A stretch of 64,000 bases of DNA from Hevea brasiliensis. Its lineage: Eukaryota; Streptophyta; Magnoliopsida; Malpighiales; Euphorbiaceae. Location: positions 2,412,559 to 2,476,558 of the forward strand of contig NW_026614695.1 of assembly GCF_030052815.1 (NCBI RefSeq), in the 5' to 3' direction. The notes beneath the pieces were generated by a model that did no database searches, was not told the DNA's origin, and saw nothing but the letters and a program-made list of their open reading frames with translations. Position numbers and translations under genes: made by a program. This document shows, piece after piece, positions 43,912-54,088 of this stretch (position 1 is its first letter; each line of letters opens with the position of its first letter).

Positions 43912-45473
43912 TTGACTCGATCACAAACACTCGTCTTTGTACCTTGGAACTACAACTTCCAAGTCTTCACCCAAGGAGCATCGAGCAGTACACCGACTCC
44001 TAGCCTTGACCTTACCTCACCCTCAACACCCCCTAAACCTTGTTTTGATCCTCACGAGCATTTCAAAATCACTTACAATGGACCTTTCGGTAATGCTACT
44101 CCCCAACCAAACTCCAAACCTGTCACAACCAGTAGCTCCCACCCACCTGAGCAAGAGATAGAATTTATAACCCGAAGCGGGAGATGTTACGGGAATGAAG
44201 AGAGAGAAAAGAAGAAAGGGAAAGCAAAAATGGGAGAGCAGCCAGAAAACACAGAGGGAGGGGCCGAGGAAATTGAAAAAGAACCTGTGGAGCCAAAAGA
44301 ACAGGAAGAACTGTTGCTTTAAATAATGAAGCAAAGTGAGTACGACGTTGTTGAACAGCTAAGGAAGACACCTACTCGGATTTCACTGCTGTCACTGATT
44401 CTGAGCTCAGAAGTGCATCGCCAAGCCTTGCAGAAGATTCTGGGTCAGGCCTTCGTTAACCCCGACATCACACCGGGGCAATTCGAGAAGATAGTGGGAC
44501 AAATTCAGGCATCCAGTTTTGTCACTTTCTCAGAAGAAGAGATAGACTCGGTAGGCTTAAAGCACACTAAAGCTCTGCATGTGACAGTAAAATGTAAAGG
44601 TTGCATAGTTGCCAAGGTCCTCATTGACAATGGATCTGCGCTCAACGTCTTGCCCAATGCCACCTTGGCTAAGCTACCGGTCGACCGGTCAAACATACGT
44701 CAAAGTGCTATGGTGGTTAGAGCTTTTGACGGCACAAGGAGGGAGGTACTGGGAGACATTGACTTGCCGCTCCAAATCGGCGCATGCACTTTCAACGTCA
44801 CGTTCCAAGTGATGAACATTGAACCTGCATACACTATGTTGCTAGGGAGGCCTTGGATCCATTCAGCAAATGCCGTACCTTCAACCTTGCATCAGAAAAT
44901 TAAATACATCATAGACGACAGGATCATCACTATGAAGGGGGAGGAAGCCATGCTTGTCACCAAGCCGCAATCACTTCCTTATGTGGAAGCAGCTGAAGAA
45001 TCCTTGAAAAGTTCTCTCCAGGCTCTAGAGTTGCAAGAAACTATCCTAAGGGATGAAGGGGCCACAGCTATGGTCGCCAAGGCGATGCTCAAGAACGGAT
45101 ATGAGATGGGCAAGGGACTAGGTGCCACATTACAAGGGATCGTCGAAATTATACCAGCCATCCAAAAGGTTAGCCATTGCGGCTTGGGTTATGAGGAAGA
45201 CGCCCTCATGGATGGACGATTCTGGATGAGAAATATGCTTCGAGATTAGAGATTTGATCAGGAAATCGGGAAAATGAAGGTAATCCCAAAAATCATAGAA
45301 GTCTTCACTTAGCCGGTCATTGAAAATCCAGTGGAAGTTGAAGAATCACCCGACGAACCATCCATTGATGTCATCCATCTCGATTCCTTGTATGAAGCCC
45401 TGATCTCTCCAATAGCTGAAGGGCAAGAACTGGACAACTGGACAGCAGAGGACATTCCTATACTCAATTTCGA
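43912..45473 (+). pseudogene. Element C protease with G-patch domain (first pol exon)
   Basis: One frame covers FITRSGRCY (44164 region), then a lysine/glutamate-rich linker, KVLIDNGSALNVLP (the Tat-clade form of the protease box), YTMLLGRPWIH and the G-patch KAMLKNGYEMGKGLGATLQG with GLGYE. In-frame stops lie at 44320, 45247 and 45310. The tail continues in frame as EDIPILNFE to 45474, where a GT donor is followed at once by an in-frame TAA. A G-patch after protease is a known feature of some retroelement proteases and may bind nucleic acid. Confidence 0.88.
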
Positions 45474-45654
45474 GTAAAGTACTTTTGGTTATCTACACTT
45501 GATCATTTCGTCCATGGTGACAAGTGTAATACTGTAAATGGACCCTTTTTCTTATGATGCAAATATTAATGGATTATTAGCACATTTTACATCCAATTCT
45601 CTTTTCCTTGTTTTTGTGCCATTTTCATAATATATTCCACTTTCGTCTCTTCAG
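45474..45654 (+). other. Predicted 181-nt intron between protease and RT of element C
   Basis: Donor GTAAAG at 45474 follows ...TTC-GA, and the acceptor TCGTCTCTTCAG ends at 45654. The interval is T-rich. Joining GA to G restores a glutamate codon and moves frame 1 into frame 2, which then stays open as TIHQLTPNNLID into RT. Unspliced RNA meets TAA at 45475. Ogre elements are known to have an intron at this position, which strongly supports the call. Confidence 0.75.
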
Positions 45655-46860
45655 GACCATTCATCAATTAACACCTAATAATCTAATAGACTCAGAAATT
45701 CCTCTGGTTAATTTTGAAATCCCCATAACTATCATTACTTCAAGTGATTCTGAGGAGGAACTCGCAGAAGAAAGGGATGAAAGAGATGAACCTTCCCTAG
45801 TGCCTTGTGGAGACGAAACACACACCATAAATCTAGGCACGGAAGAAATAAAAAGGGAACTTAAGGTTATGGGGAGTGGAGAATTAGAAGATATGGTCAG
45901 TTTGCTCAAAGAATTCTTGGATGTATTTTCATGGAGCTATGACAATATAATTAGTTTAGAGCCTCAGATTGTGACACACAAAATTCCCTTAATCCCCGGG
46001 ACGATCGCAGTAAAGCAGAAGCTAAGAAGAATGAACCCTGACATGCTACTCAAAGTTAGGGATGAAGTCAAAAAGCAGTATGATGCTGGGTTTCTGGAAG
46101 TAGTCAAATATCCCCAATGGATAGCTAACATTGTCCAAGTAATGAAGAAGGACGGGAGAGTCAGGGTGTGCGTTGATTACAGGGATCTTAATAAAGCAAG
46201 CTTGAAAGATGATTTCCCTCTCCCGCACATAGACGTGTTAGTAGACAATGCTGCAGGTTGGGCAGATGTTCATGTATCGATGGGGCATCTGGGTACAATC
46301 AAATCCCCATGGATGAACAAGATAAAGAGAAAATTGCTTTTATCACTCAGTGGGGGGTATTTTGTTACCAGGTCATGCCTTTTGGCTTAAAGAATGCTGG
46401 CGCTACCTACCAACGTGCTATGGTCATGTTATTCCATGATATGATGCACAAAGAAGTGGAGGTGTATGTAGATGATATGATCATCAAATCCAGGGAAGGA
46501 GAAAGCCATGTGCAGGTGCTGAGGAAAGTATTCAAGAGACTCAGGAAGTATCAGCTGAAATTGAACCCTGCCAAATGCGTGTTTAGAGCTAGATCTCGGA
46601 AGTTGTTGGGATTCATAGTGAGTGAGAAGGGAATAGAAGTAGATCCAGACAAAGTTTGAGCCATTCAAGAAATGCCATCCCCAAAAACGGAGAGGGAAGT
46701 GCGCAGTTTCCTAGGGAAGCTGAACAACATTTCAAGATTTATTTCCAACCTCACTATTAAAGCTAAGCCTATCTTTAGACTACTCTGAAAGAACAACACC
46801 ACTTAATGGGATTCAGTTTGCCAAGAGGCTTTTGAGAAAGTTAAGCAGTACCTGTCAAAC
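45655..46860 (+). pseudogene. Element C reverse transcriptase
   Basis: After an acidic linker the RT blocks appear in order: LRRMNPDMLLKVRDEVKKQY, VRVCVDYRDLNKASLKDDFP, then after a frameshift near 46260 DGASGYNQIPM, CYQVMPFGLKNAGATYQRAM and VEVYVDDMIIKS. The YVDD active site is intact. NPAKCVFRARSRKLLGFIVS and FLGKLNNISRFI follow, with stops at 46657, 46786 and 46804 and a further frameshift near 46850. The frame has no useful ATG at its start, consistent with entry by splicing. Confidence 0.9.
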
Positions 46861-46865
46861 CGATA

Positions 46866-48137
46866 TTGGTTCCTCCGGTGGCAGGAAGGCCGCTGATTCT
46901 GTACATGGCAGTCCAACAAAGCTCAATGGGATGTGTTTTGGGGCAGCATGATGATACTGGTCGAAAGGAGAGGGCCATTTATTACCTGAGCAAGAAGTTC
47001 AATGATTGCGAGTCGAGGTACTCTTTCCTAGAGAAAACTTGTTGCGCGTTGGCCTGGACGGCGAATCGGCTTAAACACTACATGTTGAATCATAAGACAT
47101 GGCTCATCTCTAGGATGGATCCTATTAAGTATGTATTCGAAAGCCCATTTGTGCTGGGAAGGATAGCCAAATGGCAGGTCATACTCTCTCAATATGACAT
47201 TGTCTATATGACCCGAAAAGCAGTGAAAGGTAGCGTAATAGCTGATCTCCTAGCAGAAAACCCTATCCAGGATTATGAAGCCTTGGATTTTGAGTTCCCT
47301 GATGAGCATGTTAATGAAGTCGATGGCGAGGAAAAAGAGCCAGCTGATGTATGGGAAATGTATTTTGACGGAGCTGTCAATTTGTCTGGTAATGGAATTG
47401 GAGCAGTGCTAGTATCCCCTGACGGGAAACACTTCCCGATAGCTATCAAATTAAGGTTTGACTGCACCAACAACGTCACAGAATACGAAGCTCGTGTGAT
47501 GGGTTTACAGGCTGCCATCGAAATGAAAGTCAGAAAGTTGGAGGTGTATGGTGATTCGGCCTTGATCATTTATCAAGTCAAGGGAGAATGGCAAACTAAG
47601 GATCCGAAGTTAATCCCATATCAGAAGTACCTATTGGAGTTGATTAAGAAATTTGAAGAAATCTCTTTCACTCACCTCAGTCGAGACAAGAATCAATTTG
47701 CAGATGCCTTAGCCACCCTAGCTGTCATGGCTCAAATGGAAGAAGGGCAGACGACTCAGGTATTGCGGATCAAAGCAAGGAGTGAGCCGGCATACTGCTT
47801 CATGATCAAGGAAGAAACTGATGGTAAACCTAGGTATCTTGACATCCAGGTCTACATCAAAACCAGAGAATTCCCTCCAGGGGCAAGCAGAAATGAAAGA
47901 AGAATGATCCGGAGATTAGCTTTGGGATTCTTCCCCAGTGGCAAAATTTTATACAAAAGGAGCTCCAACGGCAAATTGTTGAGATGCGTAGATGCAAAAG
48001 AAGCAAAGAGCATCCTTTTCGAGACTCATGAGGGGAATTGTGCAACCTATGCTAATGGGCATACGATGGCTAAGCAAATCATGAGACAAGGATATTTCTG
48101 GACTACTATGGAGAAGGATTGCATCGAGTACTTTTAG
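46866..48137 (+). CDS. Element C RNase H, second RNase H and integrase N-terminus
   Basis: A 423-residue open frame. Residues ~10-130 are the RT-linked RNase H (GCVLGQHDDTGRKERAIYYL, SKKFNDCESRYSFLEKTCCA). The first catalytic position reads MAVQQSS, so this domain lacks the usual aspartate, as is common in Tat elements. Residues ~155-290 are a second RNase H with EMYFDGAVNLSGNGIGAVL, TEYEARVMGL, VYGDSALIIY and NQFADALATL; all four acidic residues are present. The end (HTMAKQIMRQGYFWTTMEKD) is the integrase zinc region. A single TAG at 48136 separates it from the integrase core. A second RNase H compensating for the degenerate first one defines the Tat clade. Confidence 0.92.
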   Translation: MVPPVAGRPLILYMAVQQSSMGCVLGQHDDTGRKERAIYYLSKKFNDCESRYSFLEKTCCALAWTANRLKHYMLNHKTWLISRMDPIKYVFESPFVLGRIAKWQVILSQYDIVYMTRKAVKGSVIADLLAENPIQDYEALDFEFPDEHVNEVDGEEKEPADVWEMYFDGAVNLSGNGIGAVLVSPDGKHFPIAIKLRFDCTNNVTEYEARVMGLQAAIEMKVRKLEVYGDSALIIYQVKGEWQTKDPKLIPYQKYLLELIKKFEEISFTHLSRDKNQFADALATLAVMAQMEEGQTTQVLRIKARSEPAYCFMIKEETDGKPRYLDIQVYIKTREFPPGASRNERRMIRRLALGFFPSGKILYKRSSNGKLLRCVDAKEAKSILFETHEGNCATYANGHTMAKQIMRQGYFWTTMEKDCIEYF

Positions 48138-49079
48138 AAGTGTCATAAATGTCAGATCTACATGGATCCGATAAATGTTCTGCCTCACCAATTGTTTAAC
48201 CTCGTCTCACCATGGCCTTTCGCAATGTGGGGCATCGATGTGATTGGTCCCATCAACCCTAAGGCATCCAATGGGCATAGATTTATCCTGGTAGCTATTG
48301 ACTATTTTTCAAAGTGGGTCGAAGCGACATCATATGCCCACATCACGCAGAACACATTCCTTAAATTCCTTAGAAATAATATAATCTGCCGACATGGCCT
48401 CCCCAGCGAGATTGTCACTGACAACGCCAAGAATTTGAATGGTCCAAAGGTCCAAAGTTTATGTGACCAATACAAGATTCGACATCTCAATTCCTCACCA
48501 TACCTTCCCCAGATGAATGGAGCAGTGGAAGCCGCCAACAAAAATCTCAAGAGGATCATCCGAAAAATGACAGTCACCTATAGAGATTGGCATGATATGC
48601 TTCCCTACGCTCTTCATGCATACCGGACCTCTATAAGAACATCGACTGGGGCAACTCCATACTCACTGGTTTACGGGATGGAAGTTGTTCTGCCTATTGA
48701 AGTAGAAATTCCTTCCCTAAGAATTCTGAAGGAATCGGGAATTGATGAGTCGGAATGGATCCAGTCAAGGTTGGACCAATTGAATTTGCTAGACAAGAAA
48801 AGGCTAGCAGCAGCATGTCATGGGCAGTTGTACCAGAGAAGAATGGCTAGGGCATTCAACAAAGGCGTTCGCACATGTGAATTTCAACCAGGAGATCTCG
48901 TCCTGAAAAAGGTGCTACCAAATCAAAACGATGCTAGGGGTAAATGGTCGCCCACCTATGAGGGACCCTACGTGGTTAAAAAGGTGTTTTCTGGTAGGGT
49001 CCTGATTCTGACCCATATGGATGGTGAAAAATTCCCAAGAGCCGTGAATGCCGACACTGTCAAAAGGTATTATGCCTAA
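48138..49079 (+). CDS. Element C integrase core and C-terminus, intact
   Basis: KCHKCQIYMD completes the zinc finger. The core follows with MWGIDVIGPI, EIVTDNAKNL and NGAVEAANKNL, giving the D,D-35-E set. TGATPYSLVYGMEVVLPIE and the C-terminal GDLVLKK...GPYVVKKVFSG block are also clear. The frame is open from 48162 to the TAA at 49077-49079. No chromodomain follows, as expected for Tat/Ogre, in contrast to element D. Integrase would insert the cDNA with a 5-bp duplication, as seen at ACTAC. Confidence 0.92.
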   Translation, partial: KCHKCQIYMDPINVLPHQLFNLVSPWPFAMWGIDVIGPINPKASNGHRFILVAIDYFSKWVEATSYAHITQNTFLKFLRNNIICRHGLPSEIVTDNAKNLNGPKVQSLCDQYKIRHLNSSPYLPQMNGAVEAANKNLKRIIRKMTVTYRDWHDMLPYALHAYRTSIRTSTGATPYSLVYGMEVVLPIEVEIPSLRILKESGIDESEWIQSRLDQLNLLDKKRLAAACHGQLYQRRMARAFNKGVRTCEFQPGDLVLKKVLPNQNDARGKWSPTYEGPYVVKKVFSGRVLILTHMDGEKFPRAVNADTVKRYYA

Positions 49080-49936
49080 AAAAAAAAAAAGGGTGAAAAT
49101 CTGAAAGGACGCCCCTAACAAAATGTGCGAAAGAAGGCAAAAACCCGGAAGGGCACTTTCTGTAAAATGAGTGAAGGGTGAAAACACAAAAAGGCACCCT
49201 AAAAAAGAAAAGAAAAAAGAAAAAAGAAAATAAATATGAGGGCAAAAACCCGAAAGGGCGCCCTTAGAACCAGAAAATGGAGAAATAAGGAAGGGGACAT
49301 GGAACCAAGGATGGAAATAAACCAGCACGGTGTGAATCTTTGTTACCAGAGTATTTAAAGTAATGGCAGTTAAGAGACTTCAAAACTAACTACGAGGAAT
49401 CTATGAGGTCTATCCTTGTACCCTTTTTCTTTGAAGCTGTACCTTTATCTCTCAAGCCATAATAAAGCCATCCTTTCATTTTGATATATTTTTTTCGCAT
49501 TTATCTTTTTTTGCTTTATTTTTCTCGTATACTTACACTCTAATACTGTCTTTTTCAACCTCTTTATTTTATGCGCTATTAATCTGTTAGAATTTTGTCA
49601 TAAGATTAGGATTTGGATATTGATAACCTCGTGTACTTTGCTATGAGATTTGCAGGGAATGGCCTAAAAAAAAAAAAAAGAACTAGAGGCAAAAACTTGG
49701 GAGGGCGCCTCTAGTCGGATGGGCAAAAGGGAAAGTGAAAACCCGCAAGGGTGCTTTTCGCAAAGTAAGGAAGTCTATAACAGAAAGAGAGTCCTGGGAA
49801 GTGAGTAAGAAATGGAAAATGATGGGTTAAGTCTTGGAACTCGTCTTCCATTAATCGTTCATCTTCAGGATCCTGTTAAGTACACTTCGTCACGAAAGAA
49901 CTTCTCGTGTCAGCTTAGGCTTGTTTTGTAAGCATT
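49080..49936 (+). other. Element C 3' region with degenerate GGGC...GCCC motifs
   Basis: Non-coding sequence between the pol stop and the tandem array. It contains about six versions of a ~26-bp motif of the form GGGCAAAAACCCGAAAGGGCG followed by CCC (near 49091, 49136, 49167, 49239, 49687 and 49733). Each carries inverted G/C-rich words able to form a small hairpin. A-runs occur at 49078-49090 and 49665-49679. Confidence 0.75.
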
Positions 49937-51720
49937 TTTAATTTTTCGCATTTAAATTTCCTGTTATCAACCTCTGGTTCCTTGATCTAAGTTGATTTTA
50001 ATTTTTCAGCATTTAAATTTCTGTTATCAACCTCTGGTTCCTTGATCTAAGTTGATTTTAATTTTTCAGCATTTAAATTTCTGTTATCAACCTCTGGTTC
50101 CTTGATCTAAGTTGATTTTAATTTTTCGCATTTAAATTCCTGTTATCAACCTCTGGTTCCTTGATCTAAGTTGATTTTAATTTTTCAGCATTTAAATTTC
50201 TGTTATCAACCTCTGGTTCCTTGATTTAAGTTGATTTTAATTTTTTGCATTTAAATTCCTGTTGTCAACCTCTGGTTCCTTGATCTAAGCTGATTTTAAT
50301 TTTTTAGCATTTAAATTCCTGTTATCGACCTCTGTTTCCTTGATCTAAGTTGATTTTAATTTTCTATCATTTGAATTTCTGTTATCAACCTCTTGTTCCT
50401 TGATCTAAGTTGATTTTAATTTTTCAGCATTTAAATTTCTGTTATCAACCTCTGGTTCCTTGATCTAAGTTGATTTTAATTTTTCGCATTTAAATTCCTA
50501 TTATCAACCTCTGGTTCCTTGATCTAAGTTGATTTTAATTTTTTAGCATTTAAATTCCAGTTATTGACCTCTGGTTCCTTGATCTAAGTTGATTTTAATT
50601 TTTTAGCATTTAAATTCCTGTTATCGACCACTGGTTCCTTGATCTAAGTTGATTTTAATTTTTCAGCATTTAAATTCCTGTTATCAATCTCTGGTTCCTT
50701 GATCTAAGTTGATTTTAATTTTCCAGCATTTAAATTTCTGTTATCAACCTCTGGTTCCTTGATCTAAGTTGATTTTAATTTTCTAGCATTTGAATTTCTA
50801 TTATCAACCTCTTGTTCCTTGATCTAAGTTGATTTTAATTTTTCAGCATTTAAATTTCTGTTATCAACCTCTGGTTCCTTGATCTAAGTTGATTTTAATT
50901 TTTCGCATTTAAATTCCTATTATCAACTTCTGGTTCCTTGATCTAAGTTGATTTTAATTTTTTAGCATTTAAATTCCAGTTATTGACCTCTGGTTCCTTG
51001 ATCTAAGTTGATTTTAGTTTTTTAGCATTTAAATTCCTGTTATCGACCACTGGTTCCTTGATCTAAGTTGATTTTAATTTTTCAAAGATTTAAATTCCTG
51101 TTATCAATCTCTGGTTCCTTGATCTAAGTTGATTTTAATTTTCTCGCATTTAAATTTCTGTTATCAACCTCTGGTTCCTTGATCTAAGTTGATTTTAATT
51201 TTTCAGCATTTAAATTTCTGTTATTAACCTCTGGTTCCTTGATCTAAGTTGATTTTAATTTTCCAGCATTTAAATTTCTGTTATCAACTTCTGGTTCCTT
51301 GATCTAAGTTGATTTTAAATTTCTGTTAGCAACTTCTGGTTCCTTGATCTAAGTTGATTTTAATTTTTCAGTATTTAAATTTCTGTTATCAACCTTTGGT
51401 TCCTTGATCTAAGTTGATTTTAATTTTCCAGCATTTAAATTCCTGTTATCAACCTCTAGTTCCATGATCTAAGTTGATTTTAAATTTTCAGCATTTAAAT
51501 TCTTGTTATTAACCTCTGGTTCCTTGATCTAAGTTGATTTTAATTTTTCAGCATTTAAATTCCTGTTATCAACCTCTGGTTCCTTGATCTAAGTTGATTT
51601 TAATTTTTCAGCATTTAAATTCCTGTTATCAACCTCTGGTTCCTTGATCTAAGTTGATTTTAATTTTTCAGCATTTAAATTCCTGTTACCAACCTCTGGG
51701 TCCTTGACCTAAGTGGGTTT
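49937..51720. repeat. ~60-bp tandem array (about 30 copies) in element C 3' region
   Basis: The unit contains CTCTGGTTCCTTGATCTAAG, TTGATTTTAATTTTTCAGCA and TTTAAATTTCTGTTATCAAC. Copies are highly similar, mostly 60 or 61 bp, with one short unit near 51301. Two neighbouring 7-unit blocks (about 50341-50760 and 50761-51180) share the same series of variants, so a higher-order unit has been duplicated. Arrays at this position are typical of Ogre/Tat elements and are a known source of satellite DNA. Confidence 0.96.
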
Positions 51721-51829
51721 TAGTTTCCTAACTTTAATTGTGAGTTTCAAAGTTTTAATCATCCAAAATATGGGTCTGAATTTTTACATAATTCCTACAC
51801 AGCAAAATTTTTCCCTTCAATAGAAATTA

Positions 51830-51845
51830 TGTAAAGAGGGGCAGC
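51830..51845 (+). promoter_or_regulatory. Element C polypurine tract
   Basis: GTAAAGAGGGGCAGC lies directly before the 3' LTR start at 51846. It is the plus-strand primer site and shares AAAGAGGGG with element D. Confidence 0.85.
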
Positions 51846-52375
51846 CGTCGACACCATATTTTGGCCGATCCCTGAAATCAATAGACTTTGAAATCGATCC
51901 CCAGCACCAAGTCTCCATATCGTTCAAATCCTTACCGATCTCTCAAACCAATTATCAAGTCTCCTGGCCAGTCAATCACATTTCCAATCTCTCGTCAAAC
52001 GAAATCAAACCAACATTAGGTCTTCGTGCCATCCAGTCTTATTTCCGATCTCCCTTTTATAAATATTATGGATAATTGTTTAATAAAGTTAAAGTTTTAA
52101 TCCGGCTTAATGTTACTTCCGATCTTAAGTGTTCAAATCATGTTTCCAATCTTAATATTCTTAAGTTTCGCTCAGTTTTGTTCTCGGCTTAGGCCGATCT
52201 CATGCTTATAATGTTTTTCCGATCTCTCATTCGTAGATTAATAATCGCTTTCAAGTTTGGCGTTCTAATATGTTCAAACAATCAGGCGCTTATACAACTT
52301 AGATACTTTCCGACCTCATCAAGTCATTAAACAAAACAAAGAACTTCATTTCATTTCAAAGTAAAAAAATACAAG

Positions 52376-54088
52376 TCATTCAGCTGGAGGATCACCCCCA
52401 GCCTGTTCTACATTTCGCTCACCTTCTCTATCTCCTTCAGCCTCCTCTTCGCTCTCCTCTTCGTCTTGGGGAGCCAGGTCCACCATCCAGGAAAAGTCCT
52501 CTTCAGGATAACGCTTCTTGAGCTCGGCCAAAAGATCCCCATGGGCGTTCACATAAGCACCGGCCTCCCTCGTCACTGCCTCTTCCTCTTTCGCTCTAAG
52601 TTCTTTAGTGAGGCGATGACATCAGCAACTCGGAGAGCCCGAGATTCTTCAAGAGCATGAGCCTGCTCGGCCAATTTATCCTTATAGAATTTCATCCGCC
52701 CCTCAATTTCAGCTATATATTCTCGGGCAGCTGAAAGTTGGGCTCGGGCGGAAGCTGCTTCCTAACCTGCCTTCTGGATCTCCTGCCTCAAATGATGAAC
52801 CTTTTCCCTGATGATATGCTGGTTCACTAAGCTCTCCACGCTCAAGCTCATCGTCTGGGCCAGGAGATCATCAATGTTGCCCTGGGTCAGCCTGTGCCGA
52901 TACTCCTAGAAACATATGGAAGCTCCCAAAACCTTTGCTAAAGCCGGTTTCTCCCTAACAGATCGATTCTTCTCCAGGGAGTGAATCAGGACTTGAGCGC
53001 TGGAAAGGGTCCTCGAAGTAGGTTGGGAAGGACCCCCTTTTGCACTCGAAGCAACTGGTGGAGGTGGTGGCAGCTCTTCTTATCAAGGGGGAGACCGAAC
53101 CACTTCTATTTCAGGGATCGGCGGTCCTTCGGCTCTCTTTGGAAGCCTCGCTGCTTGCCATACCTGCACAAAAAAAAGTCAGTGAGTTCGCTAAGGCTCA
53201 GAGATCAGAGATATAGAAAGTTCCGAGGCCGAGGTCAGAGAGCTAAAGCCCACGTTCTTCACCGATAACCAGCCGCATCATCCAATGATGCAGTTTGGCC
53301 ATCACCGCATCTAAATAGGAGAACTTCTGATTGGCCGCCTGATCCTTTAGCTCCATTACCATTGCGCCCTCTTCCCTACTCAGGGCAATGTGCTTGAGTG
53401 ATGGGCGGATGCGGCCGACTACGTGGGAAACCCTCAAAGCTGTTCGAATCTTGCTCCTCGTAATAAAGCGATTCTTCCAATTCTTGATGAGAGAAGCGGT
53501 CGGTAAGAGCCCACAATGCAGTTTTTCCTGAAAGAACCAGTCATCATCGTCCTTTCGACGAGTTAGCCTATGTAGCTCAGCGAACACCTTTGTTGTAGGA
53601 CTGAGTCCCTTAGCTCGGCAAAGGCCTCTGAAGGCTACCAGGATCAGCCATGAGTTCGGATTTACATGGGCTATACATACTTGGTGGAATTTCAGAACTT
53701 TCTTGAAGAAGTCATCAAGAGGAAATCACAGCCCGGCTTTTAATTGCTCTTCGTATATTATGATCATATCATTTTCTTCGAAGAAGTGATCAGCTCGGAG
53801 ATCGCCATGACATCTGATAAGCTCGTATGAATCGGTCCGAAGGTTGTATTCTTGGCTAATCGACTGCAGATCGGTTTCTTGAAGGATTGACGGCAGCTCA
53901 TCCACGGGAAGGTTTTCTCTCCCTGAGGAATGCGTTCGTCTTGAGGGTGCCGCTTGACCATGGGCTGAAACGGAGGTCGTAGGAGGTTCAGATCGCCCGC
54001 TTGGTCCAACCACTTCGACTTCATCTGACGACCACGAGACATGGACAGAAGGGGGGCTCACCACTCTTTGACCCTCAGCGCCGCTCAT
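52376..54088 (-). pseudogene. Antisense LTR gene copy in element C 3' LTR
   Basis: The ATG at 54088 opens MSGAEGQRVVSPPSVHVSWS, and the frame runs uninterrupted through the region where the other copy has the TRIM-like insertion, ending with a stop after EEQLKAGL (53726). Downstream pieces (53587-53243) keep TRRKDDDDWFFQEK and LDAVMAKLHHWMM but with indels. The splice donor is mutated (GAAC), most of the basic N-terminus of exon 2 is deleted, and only the last 66 codons (52576-52376) remain clean. This copy shows the original exon 1 layout. Confidence 0.75.

Noticed and set aside
49937..51720. Centromeric satellite array
   Set aside because: The array is confined between pol and the PPT of element C and is only 1.8 kb, so it is part of the element; satellite origin is a possibility noted above, not an observed centromere.
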